From the NCBI GenBank assembly GCA_905480605.1, contig CAJQRD010000008.1:1-46606 (forward strand): a stretch of DNA of 46,606 bases, in the 5' to 3' direction. The notes beneath the pieces are model-generated. The model did no database searches, was not told the origin of the DNA, and saw nothing but the letters and a program-made list of their open reading frames with translations. Of this stretch, positions 26,867-35,668 are shown piece by piece. The DNA is from an uncultured Saprospiraceae bacterium. Its GTDB lineage: Bacteria > Bacteroidota > Bacteroidia > Chitinophagales > Saprospiraceae. Numbering within the stretch: position 1 is the first letter of the stretch; each line of letters starts with the position of its first letter. The translations under genes and the position numbers were made by a program.

Positions 26867-28546
26867 TTATTCTGGTGATGAAATTTTTGAACCTTCCATA
26901 TTTAAAGCGCCCATGCCTTCAATAGTTGCGGTTCCTGAAAAATCCTCGGCATTAAAATCTAATGTAATATCTACGGCCGTTTCCTGGCCTCCACCATCAA
27001 CAGTTACGTTAAAGCTAAGTGTGCCATCATTATAGGATATTCCCGTAGCGTTATCTGTATCATTTGGTGTGTTGTCGTCAGTAAGTTCGATTTGAATATC
27101 ATCACCATTTTGCGTTATAGTCATTTTACCAGTTTGTTCTTCACCAAAAACATCTACAGAGTATGACCAAATACCGAGTACGGCTTTTATTCCTTTAAGT
27201 GAACCTTTACCCTCCTTTTTCTTTTTTTGTTTAATTTCAGTCATATGTCCTTCAACAAAAACATATTTTAATTTTGATTCTTTTTCAAAATAAGGCTTAT
27301 CGCTTAAGATGATATTAGCGAGCTTTCCAGCTTCTAACGTTCCAGCAATATCATCAATGCCTAATATTTTAGCTGGGTTAGTTGTCAATGCTGCAAGTCC
27401 TGCTGATTTCGAAAGTCCATGTTCAATCAACTTAATTATGTTTGATTTCAAATCTTTTGATTTGCCAGACATCATTGTAAATGCAAATGCAATGTTGGCT
27501 TTTTCTAAATTGGCTGCCTGTGTTAAATATTCATTATAACTTTTTGCTTTGCGCTCCATCATGCTTTTCTTCAACGCATCCACTTCTGTGGAATCTTTTT
27601 TACTTTTCTTTTTATCTTCTTCTTTGGGAAGATCTAAAGATAAAAGGATATCTATTTTTGAAGATTTTAAATGTTTTTGTGCAGCTCCTATTTGTTTCAC
27701 ATCGCAAAGAACTAGATCATAGCCCAATTCTTTTTGTAATTCAACGGCTCTAAAAATATCTTTCACTTTTTTAGTAGTCATAAATACTGGTCTGGATCCA
27801 TTTGTAACAGGAATAAGTGCATTTAATGTTTTATCCTCATGAGGTCTTTGAATTCCGTTCGCAGATAATTTATAATTCTCTAAGTTTTTATTATGGAAGT
27901 GTGCCTTGCGATAAAGGTCTCGCCATTTTGCCATAACCCCTATCACAGTACTCGGATAATATCCTCTTGCACCACTAAACTGTAGGAAAGTTGAAGTTTG
28001 GTCCTTTAAGATCATTTCGTCTGCACTCGAGCCATGTAAACTTATGATACTTCCTTGTCCTGGTAGCATTTTACCTCTAGGGACTATATGTGCGATTGTA
28101 AATCCTGCGTCTCTGTGTGACTTAATACTACCTTCTGAGTGAGATAAATCAGCACTTGCTAATTTTTCTGGCGTAATACCGGCAACCTCATTTGGTGGAA
28201 AACCTTTGAATTTGACTTCTGGTCTTTTCCCGTTGGGTTCTTTTTTAGGTATTCCTAGATGTGAAAAGGCATCAATAAAGCCCGAGTAGGCATAAGCAGA
28301 ATCTGCTTCTATAATTTTTGCATCAACGGGAGGGGTCATATTTGTACCTATTTGCACAATTAGGCCGTTTTCTATCAAAATATCTGAGAGTCCTATGTTC
28401 AATGTAGGCGTTTTTTGAACATGAACATCATTTATAAATATTTTGTCAGTAACCTCCGGGATATTGTTGTAGTCAATTTGCCCTGAGGTATGGGTGGCAA
28501 GAAGTAAGCAAACGCCTATACTTCCTGCAAAGCATTTCAAGTTCAT
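26867..28546 (-). CDS. Secreted amidohydrolase-fold pseudoenzyme with C-terminal beta domain, 559 aa
   Basis: The first gene of the trio. A signal peptide (MNLKCFAGSIGVCLLLATHT) precedes an amidohydrolase fold (DILIENGLIVQIGTN; ALTTNPAKILGIDDIAGTLE). The metal site is degraded: AYSGFIDAFSHLG has Phe in place of the first His, VFMTTKK replaces the His-bearing strand 5, CDVKQ replaces the strand 6 His, and no Asp is visible at strand 8. A charged linker (KQKKKKEGKG) near residue 435 joins a roughly 110-residue beta-rich domain (MTITQNGDDIQIELTDDN, LSFNVTVDGGG, LDFNAEDFSGTATIEG) absent from the other two paralogues. That domain looks lipocalin-like; the assignment is tentative. A scaffold or substrate-capture role for the active paralogue is inferred. 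Confidence 0.85.
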   Translation of the reverse strand: MNLKCFAGSIGVCLLLATHTSGQIDYNNIPEVTDKIFINDVHVQKTPTLNIGLSDILIENGLIVQIGTNMTPPVDAKIIEADSAYAYSGFIDAFSHLGIPKKEPNGKRPEVKFKGFPPNEVAGITPEKLASADLSHSEGSIKSHRDAGFTIAHIVPRGKMLPGQGSIISLHGSSADEMILKDQTSTFLQFSGARGYYPSTVIGVMAKWRDLYRKAHFHNKNLENYKLSANGIQRPHEDKTLNALIPVTNGSRPVFMTTKKVKDIFRAVELQKELGYDLVLCDVKQIGAAQKHLKSSKIDILLSLDLPKEEDKKKSKKDSTEVDALKKSMMERKAKSYNEYLTQAANLEKANIAFAFTMMSGKSKDLKSNIIKLIEHGLSKSAGLAALTTNPAKILGIDDIAGTLEAGKLANIILSDKPYFEKESKLKYVFVEGHMTEIKQKKKKEGKGSLKGIKAVLGIWSYSVDVFGEEQTGKMTITQNGDDIQIELTDDNTPNDTDNATGISYNDGTLSFNVTVDGGGQETAVDITLDFNAEDFSGTATIEGMGALNMEGSKISSPE

Positions 28547-28736
28547 AGTTAATTAAGTTTCTTTTATAGAAAAGTGACAATTATACGGCTAAATATAATA
28601 ATTAAGTACAGAATTCTTTGCAAGAATGAGATGTGATCATTATTGTGAGGTATAATCACATTTCTGATGGTTAAAACATGTTTAAAAGCTATTCGGCAGA
28701 ATAAAATTTTGTTTTTAGAGACTTTTTTGAGCAGGG

Positions 28737-28772
28737 GACCCCTCTCTGGCAGAGACCCCTCTCTGCCAGAGC
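28737..28772. repeat. Near-identical 17-bp tandem pair forming an 11-bp inverted repeat
   Basis: GACCCCTCTCTGGCAGA (28737-28753) is followed at once by a copy with one G-to-C change (28754-28770). That change makes CTCTGGCAGAG (28744-28754) and CTCTGCCAGAG (28761-28771) perfect complements with a 6-nt loop. No T run follows on either strand, so it is not a standard terminator. It sits in the roughly 300-bp divergent region between the amidohydrolase operon and the TMTC-like gene and shares the CACCCCTCTCT-like core of the 103-bp array. The rest of 28547-28843 shows nothing recognisable. Confidence 0.8.
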
Positions 28773-28843
28773 TTAAAAAATTTAAAGCAAGAAAGCCATA
28801 TTATATATTATGATTTTTTGTAATTTGTAACTTTGTGATAATT

Positions 28844-30814
28844 ATGAGTAAAAAGAGAAAAAAACAAGTTTCAAAATATATTCCCATGGTTTCAAAACCT
28901 CAAATTGCCAATAACCCATTTTGGTTGCAAGCCAAATGGCATATGATCATGATTTTTGGATTGGCCTTTATTTTATATGCCAACACAATCACACATGATT
29001 ATACGCAGGATGACGCAATTGTCATTTATGATAATATGTTTACTCAACAAGGTGTTAGCGGTATTCCTGGTATTCTTGGGAACGATACTTTTTACGGTTT
29101 TTTCAAAGAAGCTGGAAAAGCAAACCTAGTGTCGGGAGGAAGGTACCGACCCTTTACTTTGGTTATGTTTGCAATTGAGTGGCAGTTATTTGGCAGAACA
29201 CCAGCAGTCGGACACTTTATAAATATTCTCTTATATGGCTTTTTAGGTATTATGCTTTACAAGCTTTTTGAGATAATGTTTTTACGAAAGAAAGATACTG
29301 ATGATCTTAGAATATTGGCATTTATAACTTGCTTATTGTTTGTGGCACATCCTATACATACCGAAGCTGTTGCCAACATAAAGGGTAGAGATGAAATCAT
29401 GACTTTTCTAGGAGCCATTATCGCACTATGGGCAGCATTCAAACATAAATATTCTTCGAATGTTAAATGGATAGTGCTTGTTATTGTCAGTTTCTTCGTG
29501 GCCTTAATGAGTAAGGAAAATGCCATTACCTTCTTAGCTGTAGTGCCTTTAAGTTTTTTCCTTTTTACAAAGGATAGAATAGGAGGATCGCTGACGAGGC
29601 TTTGGCCATTTGCGGTTAGTACTTTTGTTTTTCTTTTTATACGATTTTCAATATTAGGAATGGACTTTGGAGGTGCTCCAAATGAATTGATGAATAATCC
29701 ATTTTTGAAAATAGTAAATAACCAGTATGTGGACTTTTCTACTGGGGAGTGGTTTGCTACAATTATGTTTACTCTTGGAAAGTATGTGCAGTTATTGACT
29801 TTTCCACATCCATTATCACATGACTACTATCCAAGAGCAATTGAAATAATGCAATTATCTGACTGGCAAGTTATAGTCAGCCTTCTGGGATATATTGGAG
29901 CAACAGTAATTGCTTTTATATCATGGAGAAAAGATAGAATAATAAGTTATAGTATTTTTTTCTACATCATTACATTGTCAATTGTTTCGAATATTGTATT
30001 TCCGATTGGCACAAATATGAGTGAACGATTCGTCTTTATTCCTTCCTTGGGCTTTCTATTGTTGTTGACTTATTTGTTTCAAAAATTCTTGCCGAGCCGA
30101 AAGATTTTTATAACGGTAATGCTTTTTATTATCGGAGCCTATAGTATAAAAACAGTAACACGAAATATGGTTTGGAAAGATGATTTCACATTGTTTACTA
30201 CAGATGTGAAGAACAACTCCAACAGTGCTAAGTTGTTAAATGCTGCAGGAGGTGCACTGACTACAACGGCATCTGAAATGCCAGACGGTCCTAAAAAAAC
30301 TAAATATTTAAATGAGGCTATAACTCATTTACAAAAAGCAGTTAAAATTCATCCAACATATCGGAATGCATATTTGCTACTGGGAAATGCGAATTATTAT
30401 CTTAAAAACTTTGAATCTTCAATTGCGTATTTTGACCAGTCATTGGCATTAGATAGTGATTTTAAGGATGCGCTTAAAAATTTGCCAATTGTGCTCCGTG
30501 ATGGTGGACGTCATATGGGACAAGTCGAAAATAATTTTCCTATGGCAGAAAAATGGCTGAAAAGATCGTTTGAACTGAATCCTCAAGACTATGAAACATG
30601 TCGTTTGTTAGGAATCACTTTTGGCATTCAAAATAAACATGAAATGGCAGTTAATTATTTTCAAAAGGCAATTGCATTGAGACCAGACATTGCTGCGAAC
30701 TATAAAAGTTTGGGTACTGCATATATGAATATGGGTGATCAAGAAAAAGCAAGGGAAGCATTAAATAAAGCTGTTGAGTTAGATCCTGCAGCATTGGGTA
30801 AAATTCAAAAATAA
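28844..30814 (+). CDS. TMTC-like polytopic membrane protein with C-terminal TPRs, about 656 aa
   Basis: Resembles TMTC/DUF1736 proteins, a GT-C-fold group whose animal members O-mannosylate proteins. A basic N-terminus precedes about ten or more membrane segments (residues about 33-440). The first extracytoplasmic loop carries TQDDAIVIYDN, with the DD pair expected of a GT-C active site, and later HPIHTEAVANIKGRDE and GTNMSERFVFIPSLGF are family-typical. Residues about 475-655 form TPRs (AITHLQKAVKIHPTYRNAYL, KALNKAVELDPAA). I start at ATG 28844; GTG 28835 adds three residues. A dolichol/undecaprenyl-sugar-dependent protein glycosyltransferase role is inferred from the family. It is the first of three rightward genes; the next start is about 23 bp downstream. 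Confidence 0.85.
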   Translation: MSKKRKKQVSKYIPMVSKPQIANNPFWLQAKWHMIMIFGLAFILYANTITHDYTQDDAIVIYDNMFTQQGVSGIPGILGNDTFYGFFKEAGKANLVSGGRYRPFTLVMFAIEWQLFGRTPAVGHFINILLYGFLGIMLYKLFEIMFLRKKDTDDLRILAFITCLLFVAHPIHTEAVANIKGRDEIMTFLGAIIALWAAFKHKYSSNVKWIVLVIVSFFVALMSKENAITFLAVVPLSFFLFTKDRIGGSLTRLWPFAVSTFVFLFIRFSILGMDFGGAPNELMNNPFLKIVNNQYVDFSTGEWFATIMFTLGKYVQLLTFPHPLSHDYYPRAIEIMQLSDWQVIVSLLGYIGATVIAFISWRKDRIISYSIFFYIITLSIVSNIVFPIGTNMSERFVFIPSLGFLLLLTYLFQKFLPSRKIFITVMLFIIGAYSIKTVTRNMVWKDDFTLFTTDVKNNSNSAKLLNAAGGALTTTASEMPDGPKKTKYLNEAITHLQKAVKIHPTYRNAYLLLGNANYYLKNFESSIAYFDQSLALDSDFKDALKNLPIVLRDGGRHMGQVENNFPMAEKWLKRSFELNPQDYETCRLLGITFGIQNKHEMAVNYFQKAIALRPDIAANYKSLGTAYMNMGDQEKAREALNKAVELDPAALGKIQK

Positions 30815-30837
30815 TATTTAGAATTAGAAAAGTGGAA

Positions 30838-33771
30838 ATGATTAAATTGAATAAATATTTTTTGTGTTTTATTTTACTTGCCTTTGCTTGTAATATAAAT
30901 ATAATTGCACAGGGTAACGCAGCGGATGATTGGGCAAATTTTTCTCTTTCTAAAATGTCCCTCGACGAAAAGATAGGACAATTGTTTACAATAAGAGCAC
31001 ATTCAAATAAAGGACAAGATCATATAAATCAAATTCAATCTTATATTAAAAAATATCAGGTTGGTGGACTTTGTTTTTTTCAAGGAACGCCCCAAAAGCA
31101 AGTAGAGCTTACAAATAAATATCAAGCACTTTCCAAAACACCTTTGATGATTTCAATGGATGCGGAATGGGGATTGGGTATGCGTCATAAAGAGCATGTT
31201 GTTTCTTTTCCACGTCAATTGACTTTAGGGGCAATCAGTGATAATACATTGATTTATGAAATGGGAAAAATGATTGCTGATCAATTATCAGATGTTGGTG
31301 CTCATATCAATTTTGCACCTGTAGTTGATGTAAATAACAATCCTTCTAATCCTGTCATTCACAACAGGTCTTTTGGTGAAGACATGTTTAATGTTGCTAC
31401 TAAATCGTATGCTTATATGAAAGGCATGCAAGATTCAAAAATTATAGCTTGCGCAAAACACTTTCCTGGACATGGCGATACAGATGTTGACTCTCACAAA
31501 GACTTACCTGTTTTATTACATGATCGAGAGCGATTGGACAGTTTAGAGTTGATGCCTTTTCGAGTGATGTCTCAATTGGGAATTAAGAGTATGATGTCTG
31601 CTCATTTATCTGTACCATCAATTGATAGCAGTCCAAATAGACCAACTTCTTTGTCTAAGATAGCTATTGAAGATATTTTAAGAGGTGAGCTGAATTTTGA
31701 TGGGTTGGTTTTCACAGATGCATTAGAAATGCAAGGTGTTGCAAAGCACTTTAATCCAGGGCAAATGGAAGTAGAAGCTTTGAAGGCTGGCAATGATGTG
31801 TTGTTACTTCCTATCGATTTGGATAAAGCTGTGACCTCAATAAAGGAAGCTATTAAAAGTGGTGAATTGAATGAGTCGGATATTGATGAAAAGGTTTTGA
31901 GGATATTGAAAGCAAAACACTTTTTGGGATTAACAAAAAAACAATACATTTCTTCGGGATCAGGTTTGAAGAAAAAATTAAATAGCAATAAGATAAAAGC
32001 ATTCAAAACCAAATTGTATGAAAAGGCTGTAACCTTGGTTGTAGACAAGAATAATGCAGTGCCAATAGCAGATATACCTGCTAATGCATTTGCATGTTTG
32101 AGTATCGGTGTGAAATCTAAAAGTGCCTTTCAAGAATCCTTACAGAAATTTGGTATTACCAATTCTGCAAATGTAAAATCAAATTTTACAGCAGCCAGGC
32201 AAGCTGAAATTGTACAGAAATTTCAAAAAGCAGAAACGATAATAATTGGTATTCATGATATGTCGATTTATAAGAGCAAAGATTTCGGAATATCAAAACA
32301 AACATTTGATCTTATCTACAAATTAAAAACTACTAAGAAAGTTATTCTTTGTGTTTTTGGAAGTCCATATGCCTTGCAATATTTTTCAGATGTGCCGTCT
32401 ATTCTTATGGCTTACGAGGATGATGAGCTGATGCAAGATGTTGCCGCCCAAGCAATAATGGGAGTGACACGTATAGAAGGTACATTGCCTGTAACAGCAC
32501 ATGAGAAGTTTCCGGTAAAAGCGGGTCTAATGCGTACAGGATTTAATCGATTGGGTTATGCTATTCCTGAAAGTGTATTAATAAATTCTGATACACTTTT
32601 GAAAATAGATACTATAGTACAGGAAATGTTTGATGAGAATGCAGCGCCAGGATGTCAAATATTAGCAGCAAAAAATGGTAAAATATTCTTTCAAAAATCA
32701 TATGGATACCATACGCCAAATAGAAAGAAAAAAGTTATTGAAAGTGATGTTTATGATGTAGCATCAGTAACTAAAATTTTAGCGACTACAATTTCTGTAA
32801 TGAAGTTGTATGATGAAGGAAAAATTAATTTGTATGAACCTGTAAAAAAGTACCTTCCTCAAATGGATACAACCAATAAAGGAGGTTTGATACTAGAAGA
32901 TATTTTGGCTCACCACTCTGGCCTTCCAGGCTGGATTGCATTTTATGAAAGTACACTTGACCCAGACAGTGAATCATTGCATAGGGTTGATAATTACTTT
33001 AGTGATATTGAATCGGACTCTTTTCCATTTCAAGTATGTGATGATCTTTTCTTACGTAATGATTGGAAGGATAGCATTTACAACATGATTTATAATTGTG
33101 ACTTGAGAGATTCTCGGAATTATAAATATAGTGACTTGGGTTTTTATTTGTTTAATCAAATGGTTGAAAAAATATCAGGCAAGCCCTTAGATCAATATGT
33201 AGAAGAGAATTTTTATAGACCGATGGGGTTACACAATACATTATTCAATCCTCTTCAACGAATTGACCAGGGTAGAATTGTACCTTCGGAAAAAGATGAT
33301 TATTTCAGAGGTCAAGTTATACATGGCCATGTTCATGACATGGGGGCAGCTATGTTGGGAGGTGTTAGCGGTCATGCAGGTTTATTTTCAAGTTCTAGGG
33401 ATCTTGCAGAATTGATGCAAATGCTTTTGAACGGAGGAAGCTATGCCGGACAAAATTACCTTAAACCTAAAACTATTAATAAGTTTACCAAAAGATATTA
33501 TAAGTCAACGAGGAGAGGTCTGGGGTTTGATATGAAGGAACTTGATCCTGATAAAAATTTCAATATGGCAGAAGAAGCATCATCAAATGCTTTTGGACAT
33601 CTTGGTTTTACAGGAATATCTGTTTATGCAGACCCAAAACATGATTTGATTTATGTATTTTTATCAAATAGAACTTATCCCACAATGAAGAACTATAAAT
33701 TCGCCAAAAATAACTACAGATCTAGAATTCAATCTGTTTTTTACAATGCAATAATGAATCCTCGTACTTAA
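30838..33771 (+). CDS. GH3 NagZ-like glycosidase fused to a beta-lactamase-family serine hydrolase, about 977 aa
   Basis: Two enzymes in one secreted protein, a fusion seen across Bacteroidota. After a signal peptide (cleavage near NIIAQG), the GH3 domain (about 30-350) has the NagZ loop ACAKHFPGHGDTDVDSHKDL and the nucleophile Asp at about 294 in GLVFTDALEMQGV. A GH3 C-terminal-like region spans about 380-575. The beta-lactamase-type domain (about 590-977) has S643-V-T-K646 (SxxK), a YSD triad at Y764, and HLGFTG at H921 as the third motif. The GH3 part should cleave GlcNAc from muropeptides; the hydrolase may be an amidase, esterase or D,D-peptidase. I start at ATG 30838; GTG 30832 adds two residues. 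Its stop abuts the next ATG. Confidence 0.93.
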   Translation: MIKLNKYFLCFILLAFACNINIIAQGNAADDWANFSLSKMSLDEKIGQLFTIRAHSNKGQDHINQIQSYIKKYQVGGLCFFQGTPQKQVELTNKYQALSKTPLMISMDAEWGLGMRHKEHVVSFPRQLTLGAISDNTLIYEMGKMIADQLSDVGAHINFAPVVDVNNNPSNPVIHNRSFGEDMFNVATKSYAYMKGMQDSKIIACAKHFPGHGDTDVDSHKDLPVLLHDRERLDSLELMPFRVMSQLGIKSMMSAHLSVPSIDSSPNRPTSLSKIAIEDILRGELNFDGLVFTDALEMQGVAKHFNPGQMEVEALKAGNDVLLLPIDLDKAVTSIKEAIKSGELNESDIDEKVLRILKAKHFLGLTKKQYISSGSGLKKKLNSNKIKAFKTKLYEKAVTLVVDKNNAVPIADIPANAFACLSIGVKSKSAFQESLQKFGITNSANVKSNFTAARQAEIVQKFQKAETIIIGIHDMSIYKSKDFGISKQTFDLIYKLKTTKKVILCVFGSPYALQYFSDVPSILMAYEDDELMQDVAAQAIMGVTRIEGTLPVTAHEKFPVKAGLMRTGFNRLGYAIPESVLINSDTLLKIDTIVQEMFDENAAPGCQILAAKNGKIFFQKSYGYHTPNRKKKVIESDVYDVASVTKILATTISVMKLYDEGKINLYEPVKKYLPQMDTTNKGGLILEDILAHHSGLPGWIAFYESTLDPDSESLHRVDNYFSDIESDSFPFQVCDDLFLRNDWKDSIYNMIYNCDLRDSRNYKYSDLGFYLFNQMVEKISGKPLDQYVEENFYRPMGLHNTLFNPLQRIDQGRIVPSEKDDYFRGQVIHGHVHDMGAAMLGGVSGHAGLFSSSRDLAELMQMLLNGGSYAGQNYLKPKTINKFTKRYYKSTRRGLGFDMKELDPDKNFNMAEEASSNAFGHLGFTGISVYADPKHDLIYVFLSNRTYPTMKNYKFAKNNYRSRIQSVFYNAIMNPRT

Positions 33772-34989
33772 ATGTCATTTCTATCATTAGACATTGCACG
33801 TAGATATTTATATGGTAAAAAATCTGCCAATTCTATAAATATAATTACTGGAATTTCAGTTTTCGGGATCTCCATCGGTACTGCAGCACTGATTCTCATT
33901 TTAAGTGTTTTTAATGGATTGGAAGGGTTGCTGTCAGGCTTGTTTAATGCATTTAACCCTGACCTAAAAGTTCTTCCATATGAAGGCAAATTCTATGATA
34001 TAGATGAAGATACGTATACAAAAATTTCAGAAATTGCTGGCATTGCATTCGTTTCAAAAACAATAGAAGAAGTTGCGCTTATTGAATATAAAGGAAGTAA
34101 AGAGATTGGTGTCATTAAGGGCGTTGATGCAAACTATGTTGATGTCACTGGTTTAGATTCATTAATAGTTAACGGAAAATACCTATTGCAGAACAATCAA
34201 ATACAGTATGCAATAGTAGGGTCTGGTTTGAGAAATAAATTGACTTTGAGTATTGAAGATAGGTTGAGTCCTATGACAATCTATATGCCTCAGAAGAAGA
34301 AAAAAATAATGGGGAAAGAATTCAAATCAAAAGATGTTTATCCATCTGGAATTTTCTCGGTTAAGAGTGACACAGATTACAGTTACTTGATAACAAATAT
34401 GTCTTTTGTATCTAATCTTCTGGATCAAAAAAATAAAGTAAGTGCCCTTGAGATAAAATTGAAAAGTGATGCTGATGAAATTCAAATTAGAGAAAATATC
34501 GCAACAATTTTAGGTAAAGGGTTTGTTATCAAAAATAGATACGAACAAGATGAAGCTTATATGAAAGTAATGGCTATTGAAAAATGGTTTAGCTTTTTAA
34601 TTATTGGATTGACAATGGTGCTTATTGCTTTCAATTTGGTGGGTGCACTATGGATGATCGTTTTGGAAAAGCAAAAAGACATTGCCGTTTTAAAATCTAT
34701 GGGTTATACTAAAGAGAATATTCGCTCAGTATTTCTATCATTAGGACTTCTAATCTCTTTAATTGGTGTTATTATAGGATTTATAATCGCTTTGTTATTG
34801 TATTATGTTCAGAAAGAATATGGTGCCATAGGCTTTACTGATGGGTTTTTGATTGATGCTTATCCAGTTAAACTAAGGATTACAGATTTTATAATTACTA
34901 CAACTACAGTCTTATTTATAGGCTTTTTAGCATCCTTATTGCCTTCCAAAAAAGCAGCAGAATCAGAAGTTGTCCTCAAAAGTCAATAA
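33772..34989 (+). CDS. FtsX/LolC-LolE-like ABC transporter permease, 405 aa
   Basis: A four-helix permease of the MacB/LolCE class, expected to work with a LolD-type ATPase in releasing lipoproteins or in other mechanotransmission; no ATPase gene is adjacent. It opens LDIARRYLYGKKSANSINII, the usual LolE beginning. TM1 is at about 22-45, followed by a large periplasmic domain (about 46-265), then three TM segments at about 272-300, 318-345 and 372-392. The EKQKDIAVLKSMGYTKENIR coupling helix sits after TM2. The ATG directly follows the stop of the glycosidase fusion with no gap, implying translational coupling. Confidence 0.9.
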   Translation: MSFLSLDIARRYLYGKKSANSINIITGISVFGISIGTAALILILSVFNGLEGLLSGLFNAFNPDLKVLPYEGKFYDIDEDTYTKISEIAGIAFVSKTIEEVALIEYKGSKEIGVIKGVDANYVDVTGLDSLIVNGKYLLQNNQIQYAIVGSGLRNKLTLSIEDRLSPMTIYMPQKKKKIMGKEFKSKDVYPSGIFSVKSDTDYSYLITNMSFVSNLLDQKNKVSALEIKLKSDADEIQIRENIATILGKGFVIKNRYEQDEAYMKVMAIEKWFSFLIIGLTMVLIAFNLVGALWMIVLEKQKDIAVLKSMGYTKENIRSVFLSLGLLISLIGVIIGFIIALLLYYVQKEYGAIGFTDGFLIDAYPVKLRITDFIITTTTVLFIGFLASLLPSKKAAESEVVLKSQ

Positions 34990-34996
34990 AATACCT

Positions 34997-35008
34997 GGGG
35001 AAAACCCC
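34997..35008. promoter_or_regulatory. GGGG-AAAA-CCCC inverted repeat
   Basis: A short dyad 7 bp after the permease stop, in the context CTGGGGAAAACCCCTA. Related half-sites GGGGGAAAAC (35161-35170) and TTGGGGAAAACC (41319-41330) occur elsewhere in the window. It may be an operator, a weak hairpin ending the operon, or chance. Confidence 0.3.
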
Positions 35009-35147
35009 TAATTTTGTTGCATTTATCATACATATCACAAAAAAATCTAATTTTTTATTCTCAAAAATGAGTTTGGCAAGATATCTGCATATGTAGAGTT
35101 GTTCAGATTATTGGAGAGTAATTTTATTATATGATAAAATCTTCTTC

Positions 35148-35187
35148 AGGCCGGTTCGTAGGGGGAAAACTATAGCCGGCTTTTTTT
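35148..35187 (+). terminator. Intrinsic terminator directly in front of an ORF start
   Basis: GCCGG (35150-35154) pairs with CCGGC (35176-35180), extended by A-T and G-T pairs, and is followed by seven T (35181-35187). The ATG of the next open frame begins at 35188, the very next base. Confidence 0.75.
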
Positions 35188-35625
35188 ATGCCCCTAATTA
35201 AGGAAATAAGCAATATTGATTCTGATGCTAAGTTAGTCTTAGGGCAAGATATATTGTACGCTGCGCAAAATAGTATTGATCTGACTACTGGCTTTGAAGT
35301 CCCTTTTGGTGCTGATTTCGAAGCGATAATTGATTATTGCGTTCCTGCAGTTATTGCCAATGCAGTTATGGATCAACCTCAAGACAATCTTTCAATTTTG
35401 GTGAGCGGTTTTATTGGAAAAATAAATAAAATTTTCTCCATGCAATCAGAATTGCAAATTAAAATATTTGGTTCGAAAAGAAAAGAAATTATATCGGGAG
35501 TCAATGTAGATAACGTTGAGGTGAGTATGTTGAATGAAATTTCTAAGCTTGAGCAAGGCATTTATTTTTTAAATGTGTCAAATGGTACTGATGAAATAAA
35601 TCAGAAATTTTTAATTGTAGAATAG
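35188..35625 (+). pseudogene. T9SS cargo remnant: C-terminal part with Por-type sorting tail, 145 codons
   Basis: The frame encodes SIDLTTGFEVPFGADFEAII, a segment commonly found before T9SS C-terminal domains (LxPGFEVxxGxxFxA type). The end, KLEQGIYFLNVSNGTDEINQ followed by KFLIVE, matches the type A sorting tail (GxYxxxVxxG ... KFxVxE). There is no signal peptide, so the protein as written could not reach the T9SS. The ATG touches the T run of a terminator. It is therefore best read as a 5'-truncated gene. The remaining frame is undamaged and codon use looks like that of its neighbours, so truncation may be recent. Confidence 0.65.
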
Positions 35626-35668
35626 TAAGTTTGGTGTTGACTTCTAAGTGGTATAAGTCATGGTTAGA

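Noticed and set aside
28828-28835. TAACTTTG as a -7 promoter element of the TMTC-like gene
   Set aside because: It fits TAnnTTTG but lies too close to the start and has no TTG at the -33 distance; kept as unproven.
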